In this document: positions 1-9,113 of the stretch, piece after piece
Layout: each line of letters begins with the position of its first letter
Numbering within the stretch: position 1 is the stretch's first letter
Origin: Prochlorococcus marinus str. MIT 0918
Lineage (GTDB): Bacteria; Cyanobacteriota; Cyanobacteriia; PCC-6307; Cyanobiaceae
NCBI RefSeq assembly: GCF_027359415.1
Contig: NZ_CP114780.1
Location: forward strand, 1,324,764-1,388,763
Reading direction: 5' to 3'
DNA: 64,000 nt
Program-made: the position numbers and the translations under genes
The notes under the pieces: model-generated
What the model saw: only the letters and a program-made list of their open reading frames with translations
The model's database searches: none
Told to the model about the DNA's origin: nothing

Positions 1-1
1 T

Positions 2-970
2 AATCATATTCAAGAAGAACTAAAAAATAAGCTATTAGATTCGTCTGATTTCTTTCTTTTTGACCAATGGGATTTACCAGATTTAAGTCAAGCATTTTTA
101 TATAGAAGGCATCAGGCTTCTATTAATGTCTTGCCAATTGAATGTGACTCTTCTCAACCCAATGTAAAATTTGAAGCTCTCAAAGGAGGATCTAAAACTA
201 TTGTTAGTGGATTAATTTCTAAATTAGATAGAAGTAATCTAATTGTTACTCTAAAAGGTCAAAATGATTCATGGAGAGCTGATCAACCAATTGGAGAAGG
301 TACTCTGATAGATGATCCCACTTCCAACAATTGTGTTTCTATTATTCAACAATTTAAATTAGATTTGCCGGATGAAGCATATGATTCTAGCCTTATTCCT
401 TCGATAAGCTTATTAGCTAGGAATAATAATAAAATCATCCTAGATAATATAGAATTAGATTTAGTTCAGTTAGAGAAAACCAATGATAAACTTAATCAAT
501 ATAAGTTAGCTAATAATCATATTGCAACTTTATATTATATGGGTAAGCTCTTAAAATTAGGGAGGTTTGATGAGTTGTTTGATTTAGTAGGTCAAACTAA
601 TCAAAGCGATGCTGATCAATCTTATTTAAGCAATGGTGAGTTAATTTTACTATATAGATTAAATAAGAATCAAACCTCACTCGATGATATATATGCCTTA
701 GCTTTAGCACAAATACTACAAATTAAGATTCCAGAATCATTGAATACTTTAAGTCTTTTGACTAAAGAAGACCCAAATAATAAATTTGTTTTTATTGCCA
801 AAGCTGTTGTAAATCTGTACCAATTTAAGCCTAAGCTCGCTATGACTTCCATTAATAGAGCAGAGAGCCTTGCTCAAGATTCTGAATCGCTAGAGATTCT
901 AAAGTCTTTAAAAATTGTTTCATCACTTATGTCATTTGATCTAGTTAAACTATTTCATTTATCAAATTAA
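2..970 (+). CDS. Hypothetical protein with TPR-like C-terminus, 5' end outside window
   Basis: The reading frame is open from the left edge, so the gene begins outside the window; a TTG at 131 is a possible internal start but in-frame codons before it look coding. I do not recognise the N-terminal part. The last third is helical, with alternating Leu/Ala and aromatic positions like tetratricopeptide repeats (for example LNTLSLLTKEDPNNKFVFIA). It is the first of seven same-strand genes leading into gmd and fcl, so a role in surface glycan synthesis is inferred from position only. Methyltransferase or glycosyltransferase N-termini cannot be judged from what is present. Confidence 0.6.
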   Translation, partial: NHIQEELKNKLLDSSDFFLFDQWDLPDLSQAFLYRRHQASINVLPIECDSSQPNVKFEALKGGSKTIVSGLISKLDRSNLIVTLKGQNDSWRADQPIGEGTLIDDPTSNNCVSIIQQFKLDLPDEAYDSSLIPSISLLARNNNKIILDNIELDLVQLEKTNDKLNQYKLANNHIATLYYMGKLLKLGRFDELFDLVGQTNQSDADQSYLSNGELILLYRLNKNQTSLDDIYALALAQILQIKIPESLNTLSLLTKEDPNNKFVFIAKAVVNLYQFKPKLAMTSINRAESLAQDSESLEILKSLKIVSSLMSFDLVKLFHLSN

Positions 971-1015
971 TTCTACTTAAACAAATATGATAAACTTAAT
1001 TTTACGATTTATTCA

Positions 1016-2140
1016 ATGAGTGATTTGAGTAAGAAAGCATTAATAACTGGTATTACAGGGCAAGATGGTAGTTATCTCGCAGAACTATTGTTAGAAAAAG
1101 GCTATGAGGTTCACGGACTAAAAAGACGATCTAGTAGTTTTAATACAAGTAGAATCGATCACTTATATCAAGATCCACATGATCTAGAACCTAGTTTAAT
1201 TCTTCATTATGGGGACTTAACTGACAGTACAAATCTGATTAGAATAATTCAGCAAATTGAACCTGATGAAATATATAATCTAGGAGCACAAAGTCATGTT
1301 GCAGTAAGTTTTGAAGCCCCTGAATATACAGCAAATTGCGATGGGTTAGGAACACTACGCATTCTCGAAGCCGTTCGCTTATTAGGTTTAAAAAATCATA
1401 CTAAGATTTATCAAGCTAGTACTAGTGAGTTATATGGTCAGGTTCAAGAAATTCCTCAAAGTGAAAAAACACCCTTCTATCCAAGAAGCCCTTATGCAGT
1501 AGCAAAATTATATGGATTTTGGATAACCGTAAATTATCGCGAAGCCTATGGTATGTATGCGTGTAATGGAATACTGTTTAATCATGAGTCTCCTAGAAGA
1601 GGGGAAACCTTTGTGACGCGTAAAATTACAAGAGGCTTATCTCGAATTGACGCTGGATTAGATAAATGTATTTATGTAGGAAATTTAGAATCCTTGAGAG
1701 ATTGGGGCCATGCTAGAGATTATGTTGAAATGCAATGGCTAATGCTTCAACAAGACCAACCTCAAGATTTTGTAATTGCTACTGGCCGTCAAGAAAGTGT
1801 TAGACATTTTATTGAATTAACTGCTAGAGAATTGGGATGGGGTAATCTTCAATGGATAGGAGAAGGACTTCAAGAAATTGGAAAACGTCAAGATAATAAT
1901 GAGATAGTAGTTCGGGTGGATCCACGATATTTTCGACCGGCCGAAGTAGAAACTCTTTTAGGTGACCCCACGAAGGCCCATGAAATTTTAGGGTGGAAAC
2001 CCAATACATCTTTGGAAGAACTTGTTGCAGAGATGGTAAAAGTTGATAAAGAAGAAGCTGCTAAAGAATCTTTATTGTCTAAAAAAGGTTATTCCATAGT
2101 TAGCCCTATGGAATCACCCCCATCGAATTCTGCAAGGTGA
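1016..2140 (+). CDS. gmd: GDP-mannose 4,6-dehydratase
   Basis: Converts GDP-D-mannose to GDP-4-keto-6-deoxymannose, the first step to GDP-L-fucose, in the cytoplasm. It is an extended SDR enzyme of 374 aa, normal for the family. The nucleotide-binding GITGQDG motif is at residues 12-18, and the catalytic set reads Thr136, Glu138 (ASTSELYG) and Tyr160-x3-Lys164 (SPYAVAK). The motif around [17 protein letters not shown] is the family's conserved substrate loop. ATG start. The stop overlaps the start of fcl by four bases (GTGA), so the two are translationally coupled. The last roughly 25 residues (Ser/Pro-rich) extend beyond the catalytic fold. Assignment is secure. Confidence 0.96.
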   Translation: MSDLSKKALITGITGQDGSYLAELLLEKGYEVHGLKRRSSSFNTSRIDHLYQDPHDLEPSLILHYGDLTDSTNLIRIIQQIEPDEIYNLGAQSHVAVSFEAPEYTANCDGLGTLRILEAVRLLGLKNHTKIYQASTSELYGQVQEIPQSEKTPFYPRSPYAVAKLYGFWITVNYREAYGMYACNGILFNHESPRRGETFVTRKITRGLSRIDAGLDKCIYVGNLESLRDWGHARDYVEMQWLMLQQDQPQDFVIATGRQESVRHFIELTARELGWGNLQWIGEGLQEIGKRQDNNEIVVRVDPRYFRPAEVETLLGDPTKAHEILGWKPNTSLEELVAEMVKVDKEEAAKESLLSKKGYSIVSPMESPPSNSAR

Positions 2141-3162
2141 ATTTAACTTTAAAAACTATTGATTCGATAGAGTTAATTAATAAAGAAGAAAGTATTTTTG
2201 TAGCTGGCCATCGAGGTATGGTCGGTTCGGCCATTTGTAGATCTTTTAATCGTAATGGTTTTAAAAATCTATTAACTATTGATCGTCGAAATCTTGATTT
2301 GCTGAATTCACAATTAGTAGATGCTTGGTTTCAAAAGTATAGGCCTTCCATTGTTGTACTTGCTGCAGCGAAAGTAGGAGGAATTGAAGCTAATAGAAGT
2401 TTTCCAGTGGATTTTATTTTGAATAATCTTCAGATACAAAATAATGTAATTAATGCTTCTTGGAAATATGGGGTAAAGAGATTACTTTTTCTTGGTAGTA
2501 GTTGCATTTACCCAAAATTTTCTGAACAACCAATTAAAGAAGAAGCTCTTTTGACTGGCCCTTTAGAGCCTACTAATGAATGGTATGCAATAGCTAAGAT
2601 TACAGGTTTAAAACTTTGTCAAGCCTTAAGAAAGCAATATAACTTTGATGCAATTACTTTAATGCCAACTAATTTATATGGTCCTGGTGATAATTATCAT
2701 AAAGACAATAGTCATGTATTACCTGCAATGATTAGAAGGTTTTATGAGGCTTATAAAAGAGGAGATGATTCTGTTACCTGTTGGGGTACTGGTACCCCTT
2801 TACGTGAATTTTTGCATGTAGATGATTTGGGTGATGCCTGTTTATTTGCTTTGCGATTTTGGAAACCTGAAAGTATTAACGCACCTACTTTTTTGAATGG
2901 TCAGAAATTATCTTATTTAAATATTGGTACAGGTGTAGATTTAAAGATTAAAGAACTAGCAGAAATTATTGCTGAAAAGATAGGTTTTTCTGGTTCAATA
3001 AAATGGGATAACAGTAAGCCAGATGGTACTCCTAAAAAACAATTAGATGTAAGTAGAATAATGAGTTTAGGATGGAAACCTAAGATTAGTCTTGAGAAAG
3101 GGATTGATCACACTTTAAAAGATTTTCATAATCAAATAATTAATCAAAATATTAGAGAATGA
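2137..3162 (+). CDS. fcl: GDP-L-fucose synthase (epimerase/reductase)
   Basis: Turns GDP-4-keto-6-deoxymannose into GDP-L-fucose by 3,5-epimerisation and NADPH reduction. Visible features are the Rossmann motif GHRGMVG (residues 24-30), GSSCIYP (120-126) supplying the catalytic Ser, and Tyr150-x3-Lys154. The 341 aa include about 18 N-terminal residues more than E. coli Fcl. The GTG start lies inside the last codons of gmd, and the stop overlaps the next ATG by four bases (ATGA), so three genes are chained by coupled overlaps. Partner of gmd in the same pathway. The symbol wcaG is also used. Confidence 0.95.
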   Translation: MNLTLKTIDSIELINKEESIFVAGHRGMVGSAICRSFNRNGFKNLLTIDRRNLDLLNSQLVDAWFQKYRPSIVVLAAAKVGGIEANRSFPVDFILNNLQIQNNVINASWKYGVKRLLFLGSSCIYPKFSEQPIKEEALLTGPLEPTNEWYAIAKITGLKLCQALRKQYNFDAITLMPTNLYGPGDNYHKDNSHVLPAMIRRFYEAYKRGDDSVTCWGTGTPLREFLHVDDLGDACLFALRFWKPESINAPTFLNGQKLSYLNIGTGVDLKIKELAEIIAEKIGFSGSIKWDNSKPDGTPKKQLDVSRIMSLGWKPKISLEKGIDHTLKDFHNQIINQNIRE

Positions 3163-4403
3163 ATCATAAGATAGAAAAAAAATTTTTATTTATAATCCCA
3201 TTATTAACGTCTTTTATTACCTTTTCAGTTGTTGAATTATTATCTTTTTCCTTATTGAAGGTATCAAATAAAGGCTTAAAGTCATTGCCTCAAAAATCAA
3301 TTGACCCTAATGAAAGTATTATTCACAGGACTCATAAATACTTTCGCCTTTCTAGACCTGATCCATATAAGGATTCAAATTATTTTGATTGGTTTATTAA
3401 ACAGACATGGAGCAATGATAATCCTGAATGTGAGACCAAGCAATTTCACGATGGAAAGGGTTATAACTTAAGACAACAAAATACTCCTTTTTGTCAGGGG
3501 TTTACTATACAGGATGGATGGAGAATTACTGCTTATAAAAATAAAGAATACTCTAGGAATATTTATATATATGGTGGATCAACTATAGAGAGTAGTGAGG
3601 TGATAAATAAATATACAATTCCTTCTTATTTGCAACGTTTTCTTACCCTTAATGATTATTTAGATTATGGAGTCCATAATCGAGGATTTACCTCTGTAGT
3701 TACAAGTCAACAGAATGATTTTCTTTTAAGAACTCCTCTTAAAAGCGGTGACATTGTTATTTATTATGATGGAGGTAATAATATTTGGAATGGTGTCGCC
3801 AATGCAGATCCAAAAGGTACAATTATAGGCTCTAATAAAAAAAATTATTGGATCAATAGTATTAAGCTATTAGTAGTTAATCTTCAAACTTATAAACTTT
3901 TTTCTCAGTTAAAAAATCAGAATAATGAATCTATTATATGTGATGGATCCCAAATACCAAACCTAGCTAGTTTGCTAAATCGTTCAAACCAAAGTTTTGA
4001 TGTATATAAAAATGATTTAATTAATGCACGAAAAATTAGCCTTGATAGAGGCGCTAGCTTTATTCATTTTTTTCAACCCAACCTGTTTTCTGTGCATGAA
4101 TCTAAACATACACCATATGAAGTTAAATTAATAGAGTCTAGTCCTTCAGAGATGATTCCATGTGGTGCAAAAGAATATCTAACAACAGGTACCAAAGTCT
4201 TTCAAAATAGACACAAGGAGTTAACTGAATCTGGAATTATATCCATAGATTTATCTAAACTATTTAGAGGAGATAATAATAAAATATTTCCTCACGAGAT
4301 ATTTTTAGACTTTATTCATGTAACAGAAAAAGGAAATCAAAAAGTTGCAGAAGCTATTTTTAATTATTTATCTATAAATGGCTTGCTTACGAAAAATGAA
4401 TAG
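3159..4403 (+). CDS. Membrane-anchored SGNH/GDSL-like hydrolase or acyl-esterase
   Basis: A 414-aa protein with one N-terminal membrane segment (about residues 9-33) and a large domain predicted outside the cytoplasm. Three blocks fit the SGNH hydrolase fold: GGST at 139-142 (nucleophile Ser in block I), DGGNN at 204-208 (oxyanion Asn, block III) and D384-F-I-H387 (catalytic Asp/His, block V). Related proteins such as AlgJ-type enzymes add or remove acetyl groups on exopolysaccharides. Coupled to fcl by an ATGA overlap, which suggests it modifies the same glycan. Fold assignment rests on motifs; the substrate is inference. The block I Gly-Gly-Ser variant of GDS is noted. Confidence 0.65.
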   Translation: MNHKIEKKFLFIIPLLTSFITFSVVELLSFSLLKVSNKGLKSLPQKSIDPNESIIHRTHKYFRLSRPDPYKDSNYFDWFIKQTWSNDNPECETKQFHDGKGYNLRQQNTPFCQGFTIQDGWRITAYKNKEYSRNIYIYGGSTIESSEVINKYTIPSYLQRFLTLNDYLDYGVHNRGFTSVVTSQQNDFLLRTPLKSGDIVIYYDGGNNIWNGVANADPKGTIIGSNKKNYWINSIKLLVVNLQTYKLFSQLKNQNNESIICDGSQIPNLASLLNRSNQSFDVYKNDLINARKISLDRGASFIHFFQPNLFSVHESKHTPYEVKLIESSPSEMIPCGAKEYLTTGTKVFQNRHKELTESGIISIDLSKLFRGDNNKIFPHEIFLDFIHVTEKGNQKVAEAIFNYLSINGLLTKNE

Positions 4404-4464
4404 CATTAAATTGAATTTTTAAAATTTTGTATCACGCTATAATTAATTAGAATAAATTATTTCC

Positions 4465-5397
4465 TTGAAATATCTTTCAGATTTACCTAGTTTGATCTCT
4501 AAACCCTCTAGTATTATTTATCACGGTTTAGGTGCCATAGGTGGAGGGGAGATAGTTGCTGAAAAAATTATCGATTTATTTAAGATAAGTCAATCTAATA
4601 TTTATACTCATCGCTTAAATATACTAATCTTATTAAGACACATTTTTAAGAAGACTAATGGCCGACCTTTTTGCTTATCTGGTCCTCGGGATATACCAAT
4701 TATAATATTTGCATTTTTATGTATTAGAAGAGCAGATGTATATTTACAAGTTCCTTATCATCTTTCTATAACAAGAAATCGTCCAATACATCTTTTTTCA
4801 GTATTAATTTATTTATTATTAGTCAATTTTTGTTCTAAAACTGTCCTTGTAAATTCTTCTAATACTGGTAAATATGTTTTATTTAAGAAGACGATTGTAG
4901 TTTTACCTATTCTTAATTCTGATTTATATAACAGAAGTCTTGCAGTAACTATAAACCCTAAATCATCTTCCAAAAAAGTTATTACCCTTTCTTGTAGACT
5001 TGAATTAGAACAAGGCTCTCCTTCTAAAGATATACCTTCAATATTAAGACTATCTAATGAAGTATCTAAGTATAATTTGGATAATAATATTCAATGTGAA
5101 ATTATTCACTTTGGCTTTTGTCATGAGTCTATTAAGCAGATCTTATTAGATGCTTCTTTAGGAAGCATTAAGTTTTTTGATTATGATCCTTTATGGCTTA
5201 ATCATATCTCTAATACGGTTGTATTTCTTTCTCTCTATGAAGGCTTTGGACTAGCCCCATTTGAAGCTTCATGTAGAGGAGCTAATGTTTTTGTGAATGA
5301 GGCTTTTCCCAAAGAATTATTAGAACTTGCGCCTAATATTCATAGGATTGTTTCCAAGGATTCTAAAATCTCTATATTATCTCAATTAAAATTATAA
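4465..5397 (+). CDS. Glycosyltransferase, GT-B fold, GT4-like
   Basis: Of 310 aa, somewhat short for the family. The C-terminal donor-binding half carries the GT4 hallmark E259-x7-E267 (EGFGLAPFE), and the N-terminus has a Gly-rich loop (GLGAIGGGE) typical of GT-B enzymes. It would move a nucleotide-sugar residue onto a glycan or lipid acceptor in the cytoplasm. The start is TTG at 4465 and is uncertain; no in-frame ATG gives a better N-terminus. Lies in the + strand glycan cluster, 61 bases after the SGNH gene and 7 bases before the next glycosyltransferase. Sugar specificity cannot be read from the sequence. Base composition is visibly very A+T-rich. Confidence 0.75.
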   Translation: MKYLSDLPSLISKPSSIIYHGLGAIGGGEIVAEKIIDLFKISQSNIYTHRLNILILLRHIFKKTNGRPFCLSGPRDIPIIIFAFLCIRRADVYLQVPYHLSITRNRPIHLFSVLIYLLLVNFCSKTVLVNSSNTGKYVLFKKTIVVLPILNSDLYNRSLAVTINPKSSSKKVITLSCRLELEQGSPSKDIPSILRLSNEVSKYNLDNNIQCEIIHFGFCHESIKQILLDASLGSIKFFDYDPLWLNHISNTVVFLSLYEGFGLAPFEASCRGANVFVNEAFPKELLELAPNIHRIVSKDSKISILSQLKL

Positions 5398-5404
5398 GAT
5401 ACTT

Positions 5405-6328
5405 ATGAATAAAATAATATTGAATCCTTTAGTATCAGTAATTATTCCAACCCTTAATCGTGCCCATACATTGCCCAGAGCTATAAATTCTATTTTAGAT
5501 CAAACCTATACTAATTGGGAATTAATTATCATTGATAATTATTCTTCAGATAATACAGATGAAATTGTTTCTACCTTTAAAGATAATAGAATTAATTATT
5601 TAAAAAACCCTATTAGACATTTAAGTATATCTCGCAATATTGGAATTCGTGCTTCCAAAGGTTTATATATAGCCTTATTAGATTCAGATGATTGGTGGCT
5701 TCCAACTAAACTAGAATTCTCTATTAAAGAATTAAATAAAGGTTATCAATTTATATATCATGATCTTTTCCGTATATATCCTCAGCCAAAACTATTTAAT
5801 TTTCTTTTTTTTAAAAAGCTCAAAACTAGATCTTTAAAAAAAGATGTTTTTTTAGATCTTTTTTTAAATAGTAATGCTATTAATGTATCCAGTGTCGTTT
5901 TTACTAGAGTATTATTTAATAAGGTTAATGGCTTTCAAGAAATTACTTTTCTAAGAAATTGTGAGGATTATGATTGTTGGCTTAGGATGGCTTTACAAAC
6001 TAATAAATTTAAACGGATTAAAGAATGTCTTGGTAACTATGAAATGGCTCTAGATAGCATGAGTAATGACAAGTTACGAATTATAGCATTTGAATATTTA
6101 TTATCAACATATATTAAATACCTACCCTCTTATCTAGGAAGGGAGCCAGGTCATATATATAGTTCTTTAGCTATTAGTTATATGAGAGTAAATAATTTTA
6201 AGAAAGCACTATTATATTCTCGTAAATGTATTTTCTCATCTTCCAATTTATTACCCAAGGTAAAATCTATATCAGTAGTAATTATTGTTCTAATTAAATT
6301 CCTTTTTAGACAGTTTTTCATAAAATAA
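5405..6328 (+). CDS. Glycosyltransferase family 2
   Basis: A 307-aa GT-A enzyme. The N-terminus VSVIIPTLNR followed by IIIDNYSSDNT (around residues 41-51) and LDSDD (92-96, the metal-binding DxD-type motif) identifies family 2. A hydrophobic C-terminal stretch (VVIIVLIKFLFRQFF) may associate with the membrane. It transfers a sugar from a nucleotide donor to a growing surface glycan; donor and acceptor are unknown. ATG start, 7 bases after the previous gene. The DNA is strongly A+T-rich with long A and T runs, like the rest of this cluster and unlike the housekeeping genes beyond ssrA. Confidence 0.88.
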   Translation: MNKIILNPLVSVIIPTLNRAHTLPRAINSILDQTYTNWELIIIDNYSSDNTDEIVSTFKDNRINYLKNPIRHLSISRNIGIRASKGLYIALLDSDDWWLPTKLEFSIKELNKGYQFIYHDLFRIYPQPKLFNFLFFKKLKTRSLKKDVFLDLFLNSNAINVSSVVFTRVLFNKVNGFQEITFLRNCEDYDCWLRMALQTNKFKRIKECLGNYEMALDSMSNDKLRIIAFEYLLSTYIKYLPSYLGREPGHIYSSLAISYMRVNNFKKALLYSRKCIFSSSNLLPKVKSISVVIIVLIKFLFRQFFIK

Positions 6329-6358
6329 TATGGTATAATAGATAATCATCATCATGTT

Positions 6359-7195
6359 ATGTCTCATTGGATTTACCCACTGTGGAACCCATGGGGTGAT
6401 GATATCTTAGATGTATGGAAGCCCTGGGCTCTAAAACTACCAGATTTTGATAATTACGATGTTAGTATTTCAATAGACAAGGTAAAACACAAGAGAAATG
6501 CAGATTTTAAAATACTTTATTTAGTTGAACCTTCAGAGGTCCTCCCTAGGCTCAAGCAAAAGGTATTAAAAAAAGGTAATATATTTGATTTTATTTATAC
6601 AACTGATAATGATATTATTAATTCATTTGATTCAGCTTATTTATTTGAGTATGGTACGTCATGGTTAAACTTTAATTCATTAAATATTAAAAAAGATAAT
6701 TTTATTTCTTTTGTCACTAGTAAAAAGAAGAAAACAACCGGACAACGACTAAGGCAAGAAATATATAAACAACTTCTAATTTATAAGCCTTCAAATCCAT
6801 TCAATTACATTTTACATCAATCACCCCCATTCCTTGCAGATAGAAATTATTTTTTTCAATCTTCTAAATTTCATATAGCCGTTGAGAATTGTAAACAATC
6901 TAATTATTTCACAGAAAAAATAATTGATTGTTTTGCTTCTTATACAGTTCCTATTTATTATGGATGCCCAAACTTATCTGATTGGTTTGATATGAATGGT
7001 GTGATTTGTTTTGAGACTCAAGATCAATTAACAAAAATATTAGAAGATATAACTGAAGACGATTATTCATCCCGTCTTGATTCTATGAAAAATAATTATA
7101 TTATTTCGCAGAAATTTCATTCTAAAAATGAAGTTATTCCAAGAATTACTAGTCGTATCTCTAATGATATAAATAATTTATTAAATCCCTCTTAG
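6359..7195 (+). CDS. Fucosyltransferase-like glycosyltransferase, family GT10
   Basis: A 278-aa protein. Residues 171-205 contain the GT10 signature, read in order as FHIAVEN, NYFTEKIID and VPIYYGCPN. This is the GDP-fucose-binding motif of alpha-1,3/1,4-fucosyltransferases from bacteria to animals. It would use the GDP-L-fucose made by Gmd and Fcl encoded 4 kb upstream to fucosylate a surface glycan. It lacks a signal peptide and the heptad repeats of Helicobacter FucT, and is short for the family, so the acceptor domain is minimal. ATG start. Last gene of the island; its stop lies in a small hairpin before the opposite-strand ssrA. Family call good; linkage unknown. Confidence 0.82.
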   Translation: MSHWIYPLWNPWGDDILDVWKPWALKLPDFDNYDVSISIDKVKHKRNADFKILYLVEPSEVLPRLKQKVLKKGNIFDFIYTTDNDIINSFDSAYLFEYGTSWLNFNSLNIKKDNFISFVTSKKKKTTGQRLRQEIYKQLLIYKPSNPFNYILHQSPPFLADRNYFFQSSKFHIAVENCKQSNYFTEKIIDCFASYTVPIYYGCPNLSDWFDMNGVICFETQDQLTKILEDITEDDYSSRLDSMKNNYIISQKFHSKNEVIPRITSRISNDINNLLNPS

Positions 7196-7199
7196 AGGG
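7187..7199 (+). terminator. Small hairpin at the end of the glycan cluster
   Basis: CCCTC-TTA-GAGGG forms a 5-bp stem with a 3-base loop across the stop codon of the fucosyltransferase gene. Only a short, interrupted T stretch follows, so it is at best a weak terminator between convergent transcripts. Confidence 0.3.
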
Positions 7200-7241
7200 T
7201 TAATTGCTTCTATTGCAGTGATTTGACTTCGATCAATTTTT

Positions 7242-7498
7242 GGTGAAATGTGGGGGCATTTCACCCCCTAGGATCATTTGGTTGATAAGGCTGAACTCAC
7301 CCCATCCCTCTTAAGGGTCAAGCAGCAACAGGGGCTGTTTGACGAGAGAAACTAACGATTTTGTTAGCATTTATGGTTTTGCTCTGACCGAGCAGGTTTC
7401 AGTCATACTCCTCGTAACCCGTCGAAACCATTGCAGCCCCGAGATATGGAGCTGAGCGGAATCGAACCGCTGTCCGAGATACTGGTGTGAATCACCTA
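7242..7498 (-). ncRNA. ssrA: tmRNA, circularly permuted two-piece form
   Basis: Rescues stalled ribosomes by tagging the nascent peptide. On the minus strand the acceptor piece comes first: T-arm AGCGG-TTCGATT-CCGCT and acceptor strand CAGCTCC (7454-7448). A 6-base spacer (7446-7441) follows, then the coding piece beginning GGGGCTG (7440-7434), which pairs with CAGCTCC. This permuted order is known for marine Synechococcus and Prochlorococcus; the mature RNA is two chains. The outer ends are approximate: I placed them at a GGTGAAATG/CATTTCACC hairpin (7242-7265) and at a GTTCATT/AATGAAC hairpin (7499-7515). The rest of the 7196-7602 gap holds only leader sequence for the next gene. Confidence 0.93.
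7318..7368 (-). other. ssrA: tmRNA proteolysis-tag reading frame
   Basis: Within ssrA, sixteen codons from GCT to a TGA stop read ANKIVSFSRQTAPVAA. It begins with Ala and ends in the APVAA degron typical of cyanobacteria, which Clp proteases recognise. This reading fixes the strand and identity of the tmRNA. Confidence 0.95.
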
Positions 7499-7602
7499 GT
7501 TCATTAAAAATGAACATATTTATTCTTACAGATTTTCACTAGCTATTAATATTGAGTAAAAATAAATTATTAGATTTTCTTTTGATTTGAATCCTAAGGG
7601 AT

Positions 7603-8727
7603 ATGAAGGTTGTAGCTATTGTTCCACATGGGCTAGAGGAAGCTGCTTGTATAGAGTTAAGCAGTCTTGGCGCTCAAATAGAAAAAAAGAGTAGAGGGAG
7701 TATTAGCTTAAGTTTAGATTTAGCATGCTTTTATCGAATTAATCTTCAATCAAGATTACCATTTAGATTTTTAAGAGAGATTGCTCAATTTTTTTGCAAT
7801 GATAAATATTCTCTTTATTCAGGGGTTCAACATGCATGTGATTGGTCTTCTTTTTTAAATCCTTCAAAAACTTTTAGAGTAGATGTTTCAGGTTTTAAGA
7901 ATGAATTAAATCATACACATTTTACAGCTTTACAAGTAAAAAATGCGATTATAGATTTGCAAAGAGAATTGTGGGGTGAGAGATCAAATGTTAACTTAGA
8001 TTCTCCAGATTTTTGTATTCATTTATATCTTTCTTCTAACTATGCAATTCTAAGTTTAGCTACTTCCTCTACTAGTCTTCATCGACGTGGTTATAAATCT
8101 CAAGTTGGGATTGCACCTTTGAAAGAGAATCTTGCTGCAGGATTAATTCAAATCTCTAATTGGAATGATTCATTAACATTAGTTGACCCATTATGTGGAT
8201 CAGCAACATTTTTACTTGAGGCTGCATCTATTGCTAGGGGTATTGCACCTGGCATTGAACAGTCATTTCTCTTTCAAAATTGGCCTGATTTTGATCAAAA
8301 TCTTTGGAATTCTGAAAAGAGATTTGCAAAAAAACTTTTTTCACCCTATAAAAAGTTACCTAAATTTCTTGGTTGTGAAAATAACTTGAAGATAGCTAAT
8401 CAAGCCCAATTAAATATTATGAAAGCAGGTTTGGAAAAAGAAATTACTATACAAACTTCTCATTTTAAAGATTTGGAATTTCCTAGCGAACCTGGAGTAA
8501 TTATTTGCAACCCGCCTTATGGTGAACGACTAGGGAATAAAACAGACTTAGAAGTTGTTTATCATGATTTAGGTCAATTTCTTAAAAAGAAAGCCTCAGG
8601 ATGGGACTTTTGGATGCTAAATGGCAATCCAGCATTAAGTCAGTTTTTAGGTATGAAAAGTGAGAGACGTTTTCCTATAAGTAATGGAGGTATTGATTGT
8701 CGATTTTTACATTATAAAATTCATTAG
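7603..8727 (+). CDS. THUMP-domain rRNA/RNA methyltransferase (RlmL N-terminal type)
   Basis: A 374-aa protein with an N-terminal THUMP-like RNA-binding region (about 1-155) and a class I methyltransferase domain. The SAM loop is DPLCGS (195-200) and the catalytic motif NPPYGER (303-309) is that of N2-guanine or N6-adenine methylases. It matches the RlmL half of E. coli RlmKL, which makes m2G2445 in 23S rRNA; it is often annotated as an N6-adenine-specific DNA methylase, but the THUMP part points to RNA. ATG start. It converges with the next gene pair, overlapping by four bases. Exact modified nucleotide is inference. Confidence 0.85.
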   Translation: MKVVAIVPHGLEEAACIELSSLGAQIEKKSRGSISLSLDLACFYRINLQSRLPFRFLREIAQFFCNDKYSLYSGVQHACDWSSFLNPSKTFRVDVSGFKNELNHTHFTALQVKNAIIDLQRELWGERSNVNLDSPDFCIHLYLSSNYAILSLATSSTSLHRRGYKSQVGIAPLKENLAAGLIQISNWNDSLTLVDPLCGSATFLLEAASIARGIAPGIEQSFLFQNWPDFDQNLWNSEKRFAKKLFSPYKKLPKFLGCENNLKIANQAQLNIMKAGLEKEITIQTSHFKDLEFPSEPGVIICNPPYGERLGNKTDLEVVYHDLGQFLKKKASGWDFWMLNGNPALSQFLGMKSERRFPISNGGIDCRFLHYKIH

Positions 8728-9113
8728 GTTTTTCCCAGTACTGCTTTAGTCGTTTTTGATATTCCTTCTAATGTTTCTGGAAGATAAGGACCTTTAGTTA
8801 GATGTCCTCCTAAACGAAGACTGATACCAGCCAGAGCCAAATCAATACAAGCAAGTATGAAGAGGGCAGATGGTAAAGAGAAATTGAAGCTGCTTTGCAT
8901 CCATATAATTGTAATTATTTGGATGCCTAATAATGAAAAGAGCATCAATATCCCTCCCATAGCAAGGAAAATACCACCACTAATTAGTCTTCTTTTTTCA
9001 CGATCCACTTCTTGTAGTGCTATTCGGACATGAAGATCCATTATTGAACTGGCAAGAGCAGTTACACGAGCTGCTGCTCCAAATCCCTTAGAGCGTTGTT
9101 GAAAATCTGTCAT
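8724..9113 (-). CDS. YqjE-like / Holin-X family membrane protein
   Basis: A 129-aa protein with two strong membrane segments in the middle (about residues 44-67 and 75-98, rich in Gly, Ile and Leu) and a basic, amphipathic N-terminus. Size and layout fit the PF07332 family (Actinobacterial Holin-X, YqjE). Its ATG overlaps the stop of the upstream gene by one base (TAATG), so both are co-translated. In E. coli yqjE follows yqjD, a ribosome- or membrane-associated helical protein; the same order here supports the call. Function in cyanobacteria is unknown. Confidence 0.6.
   Translation of the reverse strand: MTDFQQRSKGFGAAARVTALASSIMDLHVRIALQEVDREKRRLISGGIFLAMGGILMLFSLLGIQIITIIWMQSSFNFSLPSALFILACIDLALAGISLRLGGHLTKGPYLPETLEGISKTTKAVLGKT

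Noticed and set aside
7513-7602. Promoter or riboswitch before the RlmL-like gene
   Set aside because: Only A+T-rich leader is visible; no conserved riboswitch core recognised.
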